Position numbers and translations under genes: made by a program. A stretch of 16,635 bases of DNA from Patescibacteria group bacterium. GTDB lineage: Bacteria; Patescibacteriota; Microgenomatia; UBA1400; MFAQ01. The notes beneath the pieces are model-generated. The model was not told where the DNA came from. It saw only the letters and a program-made list of their open reading frames with translations, and ran no database searches. The stretch is from NCBI GenBank assembly GCA_018819325.1, contig JAHJQJ010000053.1, positions 1-16,635 on the forward strand. The letters run 5' to 3'. This document shows, one piece after another, positions 15,323 to 16,635 of the stretch (position 1 is its first letter; each line of letters opens with the position of its first letter).

Positions 15323-16350
15323 TGAACAATATAAAGCTTCAACTTAATTCCGGCATTCACTCTAAGGGTAGGGGAGTCGGCTTTTATGCAGAAAACCTCA
15401 CCAAGGCTCTAGCAAAAAACCCTTCCGTCATTCTGGCTTGTCCAGAATCCAATCAAATAGACATAGTCCACTATACTTATTTTGATCTATTCTATCCCAC
15501 CCTCCCTTTTAACAAAACCCACCCAACCGTGGTCACCATTCACGACCTAACCCCATTAATACTCCCCCATTTATATCCAAAAGGTCTTAAGGGCACCTTT
15601 AACCTAATCCGCCAACGTCTTTCTTTGTTAAACGTATCTGCTATCATCACCGACTCTCAAAATTCAAGAAGAGATTTAATAAAGTTATTCATGTTTTCTC
15701 CAGAAAAGGTTTTTGTAACCCCTTTGGCAGCAGACAAAATCTACAAAACCACCCCCTCTCCAATCTCGGTAGGGAAAATAAAATCAAAATTCAACCTACC
15801 AGAAAAATTTATTCTTACCGTGGCTGGTGGTCCAAACCCTAATAAAAATCTACCCGCCTTGGCAGAAGCAACCAAAGCATTAAAAATTCCCTTAGTTGTA
15901 GTTGGTGGCGGTATGACCAAAGAATTGCCACCAGGCAAAACACACAAGGAATTAAAAGACCTAGTTAAGTTAAAAAGCTATTCTCACATAATTACCCCCG
16001 GCTTCATCTCCAACAAAGAGCTTTTAGCCTTTTACTCATTAGCCACACTATACTGCCAGCCGTCACTTTACGAAGGTTTTGGTTTACCAGTACTAGAAGC
16101 CATGCACGCTGGTTGTTTGCTGGTTTCAAGCAACACCAGCAGTCTGTCAGAAATCTACCCACCCGGCACCATTACCTTTGACCCCCAAAGTCAAGACAGC
16201 TTACAAAATGCCCTTACTAAAGCCTTTAACCTCACTCAGAAACAAAGAAACGGTCTCGTCAATAATGCCAAAGAAGTAGCCAAGCAGTTTAGTTGGAAAA
16301 AAACAGCCCAGAAAACAATAGACGTTTACACCCAGGTGCTTTCACAATGA
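15322..16350 (+). CDS. Family 4 (GT-B) glycosyltransferase carrying a translated palindromic repeat
   Basis: A 342-residue soluble GT-B enzyme. The N-terminal domain has KGRGVGFYAENLTKAL (15-30), IDIVHYTYFD near 46-55 and VVTIHDLTPL. The C-terminal domain has FILTVAGGPNPNKN (sugar-nucleotide side) and SLYEGFGLPVLEAM with the retaining-enzyme EX7E pair Glu251 and Glu259. It is close in design to the mannosyltransferase-B-like branch of GT4. The palindromic repeat at 15427-15449 encodes VILACPES (36-43), directly before the Ile-Asp-Ile-Val-His strand of the first Rossmann domain. Length is slightly short for GT4. It starts in a TAATG overlap with the gene before and ends in ATGA with the next. 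Likely role: cytosolic addition of a hexose in surface-glycan assembly. Confidence 0.92.
   Translation: MNNIKLQLNSGIHSKGRGVGFYAENLTKALAKNPSVILACPESNQIDIVHYTYFDLFYPTLPFNKTHPTVVTIHDLTPLILPHLYPKGLKGTFNLIRQRLSLLNVSAIITDSQNSRRDLIKLFMFSPEKVFVTPLAADKIYKTTPSPISVGKIKSKFNLPEKFILTVAGGPNPNKNLPALAEATKALKIPLVVVGGGMTKELPPGKTHKELKDLVKLKSYSHIITPGFISNKELLAFYSLATLYCQPSLYEGFGLPVLEAMHAGCLLVSSNTSSLSEIYPPGTITFDPQSQDSLQNALTKAFNLTQKQRNGLVNNAKEVAKQFSWKKTAQKTIDVYTQVLSQ
15427..15449 (+). repeat. Palindromic coding repeat, copy 4
   Basis: A 23-bp unit with arms at 15430-15436 and 15442-15448 and loop CTTGT, identical to copies 1 and 3. It is read in a third frame, as Val-Ile-Leu-Ala-Cys-Pro-Glu-Ser, within the first domain of the GT4 enzyme, about 7 kb from copy 3. 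Confidence 0.95.
16334..16338 (+). promoter_or_regulatory. Shine-Dalgarno-like AGGTG before the PIG-V-like gene
   Basis: AGGTG ends 8 nt before the ATG at 16347, inside the end of the GT4 coding sequence. It is one of very few ribosome-binding-like sequences in the window; the other starts in this operon rely on overlap or lack any motif. Confidence 0.4.
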
Positions 16351-16635
16351 AAAAAATTCTTCCACTCTTTTTGTTTTGGGCAGTAATTATTTATACCCTC
16401 ACCTTTTTAAGCTCAAGTCCGGCTTTTTTTGACTATTCATACCAGGCGACCTCAATGATCAAGGAAAACTTTCCTAAAGTTAGGCATCTTCTAAACTTCG
16501 ACGGAGGGCACTACCAAAACATTTCCCACTTCGGTTACATAATGAAATTTCAAACAGCCTTTTTCCCGTTATACCCAAGTCTCGTAAAGCTATTTGGTTT
16601 ACTAACCCAAAGCCACCTAATTTCAGCTCTTCTCA
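16347..16635 (+). CDS. PIG-V-like mannosyltransferase (GT76-like), N-terminal part, cut by the window edge
   Basis: The first 96 residues are visible. A lysine-bearing start and one helix (about 4-21) are followed by an outer loop with LLNFDGGHYQNISHFGY (49-65) and QTAFFPLYPSLVKL (69-82). The pattern of an aromatic-Asp-Gly-x-His-Tyr followed later by AFFPLYP is typical of bacterial relatives of PIG-V, GT-C enzymes that use a polyprenyl-phosphate mannose donor; Asp52 would be the catalytic residue. The gene begins in an ATGA overlap with the GT4 gene. The rest of the protein lies beyond the window, so completeness cannot be judged. Confidence 0.8.
   Translation, partial: MKKILPLFLFWAVIIYTLTFLSSSPAFFDYSYQATSMIKENFPKVRHLLNFDGGHYQNISHFGYIMKFQTAFFPLYPSLVKLFGLLTQSHLISALL

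Noticed and set aside
5908..15449. CRISPR array formed by the 23-bp repeats
   Set aside because: Copies are separated by about 0.7 to 7 kb of coding sequence, with no regular spacers and no cas genes.

Overview
This 16.6 kb window is AT-rich and almost gap-free. It reads as bacterial chromosome under the standard code: TGA works as a stop in the ATGA junctions at 6587, 8230, 13691 and 16347, which argues against recoded lineages such as Gracilibacteria. Few genes have a Shine-Dalgarno sequence. The density of small-genome GT-C glycosyltransferases and the sunset-type thermonuclease suggest a Candidate Phyla Radiation (Patescibacteria) bacterium, perhaps Microgenomates. That placement is inferred from family resemblance; there is no rRNA or phylogenetic marker here.

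Layout. Positions 1-101 hold the C-terminal end of an unidentified gene. From 118 to 11322 the plus strand carries six integral-membrane GT-C type glycosyltransferases (118, 2135, 4926, 6587, 8230, 9667). This run is interrupted by a minus-strand lipoyl/hairpin protein (3798-4214) and a membrane-anchored thermonuclease (4253-4903). A seventh GT-C gene (11330-12811) lies convergently on the minus strand. After a 22-bp divergent gap, a second plus-strand operon begins: a family 2 glycosyltransferase (12834), a PTPS-related multi-membrane protein (13691), a GT4 glycosyltransferase (15322) and the start of a PIG-V-like mannosyltransferase (16347, cut by the window edge). Most junctions inside the operons are ATGA or TAATG overlaps, so translation is probably coupled. 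No RNA gene, IS element or CRISPR array was seen, and no gene-free stretch exceeds 40 bp.

How the genes may work together. The cytosolic GT2 and GT4 enzymes use nucleotide-sugars. The GT-C enzymes use lipid-phosphate sugars on the outer face of the membrane. Together they look like a cell-surface glycan or protein-glycosylation locus; donor and acceptor cannot be read from the sequence.

The most unusual signal is a 23-bp palindromic repeat (7-bp arms ATTCTGG / CCAGAAT around a 5-nt loop). It occurs four times, always inside a glycosyltransferase coding sequence and always in the same orientation, and it is translated in all three reading frames (starts at 5908, 6604, 8247, 15427). Two copies sit at exactly the same offset from the start codons of adjacent genes. 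The repeat resembles, in style, protein-coding palindromic elements such as those of Rickettsia.
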